From the NCBI GenBank assembly GCA_955652025.1, contig CATPAO010000123.1:1-25516 (forward strand): 25,516 nucleotides of DNA, read 5' to 3'. Shown here one piece after another: positions 24,206 to 25,516 of the stretch. Source of the DNA: Casimicrobiaceae bacterium (GTDB taxonomy: Bacteria; Pseudomonadota; Gammaproteobacteria; Burkholderiales; Casimicrobiaceae). The first letter of the stretch is position 1. Every line of letters starts with the position of its first letter. The notes beneath the pieces are model-generated. The model did no database searches, was not told the origin of the DNA, and was given only the letters and a program-made list of their open reading frames with translations. A program made the position numbers and the translations under genes.

Positions 24206-24837
24206 CGCCCACCGTCGTGGCCAAGCTTTCGCCGTCGACGCAACGCGCACTCGCGTTCGCGATCTTCATTGCGCTGCTCGCGCTCGCGCTCGCCATTTTG
24301 TTGGGACCGGTGCTGCTCTTGCATCGCCACTACGACGCGGCCATCGCCGAGACTTCCGACCGTATCGACCGGCTGCGGCGGGTCGCCGCGCAGACGCCGG
24401 AGCTCCGGCACGCGCTCGACGCGATGAGGGAGCGCGACGGCCGCCGCTTCTTCCTCAAGAACACGGCAGCGAATCTCGCGGGGGCCGAGTTGCAGGAGGC
24501 GGTCAAGGCAACGATCGAGAGCAGCGGCGGGCGCATCACCACCAGCCAGAACACCGCGGTGCGCGATGACGGACGCTTCAAGCAGATCGGCGTCAACGTT
24601 CAGTTCTTCGCCACGACGCCGGCGCTGCAGAAGCTCCTCAACGCGATCGAGTCGCAGCAGCCGTATCTGCTGGTCGACAACATTACCGTGCGGCCGCTCA
24701 ACGCCTTTCGCGGCTTCAAGCCCGCGCCCGGCATGGAGCCCGAAGTCAACGTGCAGCTCGACGTCAGCGCGTTCGCGTACGCCGACGCAGTGAAACCCGC
24801 GGCGCCGGCTACGAGCGGCGCGGCGGGAAAGTCATGA
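24202..24837 (+). CDS. gspM: Type II secretion system protein GspM
   Basis: A 211-residue bitopic protein partnering GspL. A cytoplasmic N-terminus is followed by one membrane segment (about 15-40, FAIFIALLALALAILLGPVL), a coiled coil (YDAAIAETSDRIDRLRRVAA) and a periplasmic domain with LQEAVKATIESSGGRITTSQ, then VNVQFFATTPALQKLL and LLVDNITVRPL. This matches the GspM type b family found with PilN-like GspL. A short Pro/Ala-rich end (KPAAPATSGAAGKS) follows. It is coupled to gspL by a 4-nt ATGA overlap. AGGAGG at 24837-24842 at its end serves the next gene. Confidence 0.88.
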   Translation: MTPTVVAKLSPSTQRALAFAIFIALLALALAILLGPVLLLHRHYDAAIAETSDRIDRLRRVAAQTPELRHALDAMRERDGRRFFLKNTAANLAGAELQEAVKATIESSGGRITTSQNTAVRDDGRFKQIGVNVQFFATTPALQKLLNAIESQQPYLLVDNITVRPLNAFRGFKPAPGMEPEVNVQLDVSAFAYADAVKPAAPATSGAAGKS

Positions 24838-24850
24838 GGAGGGCCTTGCG

Positions 24851-25516
24851 ATGAAAGATATCGATTCGCGTGTGAAGGCGTGGCTGACCTGGGCATTGCC
24901 CTTCGCGGTGTTCGCCATATTGATCGGCTGGGAAACCGAATGGGGCCACGCGTTAAGGCGCGTGCCGGCGCAGAACGTCAGCGTCACGCCGCAGCCGGTC
25001 AACGTCGCGTTGTTGCCGGAATACCAGATTTCCGGCGGCGTGGCCGAGCGACGCGAAACCGTCGAGCGCACGCTCTTCAATCCGACGCGCCGGCCCGCGC
25101 CTCCTCCGCCGGCGACCGGCGCCAAGAGCGCGCTCCAGACCGGGCAATTCGTGCTGACCGGAACGACCGTCGTCGATCAGAAGGCGACGGCGTTTCTGCG
25201 CGAGGTCAACGGCGGGCGCTCGCGGCGCGTGCAGCAGGGCGAGTCCATCAACGGAATGCTGGTCGCCGAAGTGCGTCCCGATCGCGTGAAGCTGACACAA
25301 GGCGCCGATTCCGAATTGCTGACGCTCAAGGTCGCGCTGGGCCCCAAGACGACGATTCAGCCGGTCGCGGCGGGTTCTCAACCGGGCGCACCCGGGCAGG
25401 TGTCTCCAGCGGGCGCGCAAGGGCCGAATGCCGCTCCGCCGCAAGCGGGCCAGACACAGGATGCGGCGGATGTCCTCGCCAACCGACGCCGCGCGGCGCG
25501 CGCCGCGGGCGCCCAG
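24851..25516 (+). CDS. GspC/GspN-like type II secretion protein (HR domain), truncated by window edge
   Basis: An open frame of 222 codons runs from ATG 24851 to the window end with no stop. The strong ribosome site AGGAGG lies 8 nt upstream. The product has one N-terminal membrane segment (about 11-26, WLTWALPFAVFAILIGW), then ETVERTLFNPTRRPAPPPP, and a beta-rich domain with FVLTGTTVVDQKATAFL, RRVQQGESINGMLVAEVRPD and RVKLTQGADSELLTL. This resembles the homology region of GspC that contacts the secretin GspD; betaproteobacterial annotations often call such short proteins GspN. No PDZ domain is visible. From about residue 172 it becomes Pro/Gln/Ala-rich and low in complexity. GspD is expected just beyond the edge. 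Confidence 0.82.
   Translation, partial: MKDIDSRVKAWLTWALPFAVFAILIGWETEWGHALRRVPAQNVSVTPQPVNVALLPEYQISGGVAERRETVERTLFNPTRRPAPPPPATGAKSALQTGQFVLTGTTVVDQKATAFLREVNGGRSRRVQQGESINGMLVAEVRPDRVKLTQGADSELLTLKVALGPKTTIQPVAAGSQPGAPGQVSPAGAQGPNAAPPQAGQTQDAADVLANRRRAARAAGAQ

Noticed and set aside
1..25516. CRISPR arrays, tRNA or rRNA genes, phage genes, toxin-antitoxin pairs
   Set aside because: I looked for regular spaced repeats, RNA gene motifs and small paired genes and saw none that I could support.

Overview
The window is GC-rich, densely packed bacterial chromosome. The gene families and neighbourhoods point to a betaproteobacterium, probably of the Burkholderiales type: an A1-type cytochrome oxidase cluster with CtaG, SURF1 and SCO assembly factors and a DUF2909 protein; a rubredoxin / thiD-thiE-hemL neighbourhood; and a gsp operon with a PilN-like GspL. 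No species can be named from sequence alone.

Layout. (1) Bases 1-315, minus strand: the 5' part of a cytochrome c oxidase subunit II of the alternative (CoxM-like) type, running off the left edge. (2) 316-1635: a gene-poor stretch with remnants of two transposases and a REP-like repeat. (3) 1636-6598: the aa3 oxidase cluster ctaD, a 73-aa membrane protein, ctaG, ctaE, a convergent DUF2909 gene, SURF1 and a SCO-like protein. A perfect 20-bp inverted repeat lies between ctaG and ctaE. (4) 6725-11250: a complete branched-chain amino acid type ABC importer, livKHMGF. (5) 11247-12771: ctaB (heme O synthase), overlapping livF by 4 nt, then a SCO1 lipoprotein; the oxidase assembly genes resume here. 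(6) 12810-13363, minus strand: glyoxalase I and rubredoxin. (7) 13511-16416: thiD, thiE and hemL. (8) 16676 to the right edge: a type II secretion operon gspE-F-G-H-I-J-K-L-M and a GspC/N-like gene cut by the window end.

How the genes work together. CtaD and CtaE are catalytic-core subunits of the aa3 oxidase. CtaG, the SCO proteins and SURF1 deliver copper and heme a, and CtaB makes heme O, the precursor of heme A. Two partners usually found in such clusters are absent: the cognate subunit II gene (ctaC/coxB), expected just upstream of ctaD, and heme A synthase (ctaA/COX15), expected next to ctaB, where the liv genes sit instead. HemL makes 5-aminolevulinate for tetrapyrroles, so it also feeds heme supply. 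The gsp genes encode the ATPase, platform protein, pseudopilins and inner-membrane assembly proteins of a secretion machine whose outer-membrane secretin GspD is not in view.

I found no convincing undescribed system. The most unusual points are the liv cassette inside the oxidase assembly cluster, the missing ctaC and ctaA, and the hairpin element inside the ctaG-ctaE junction.
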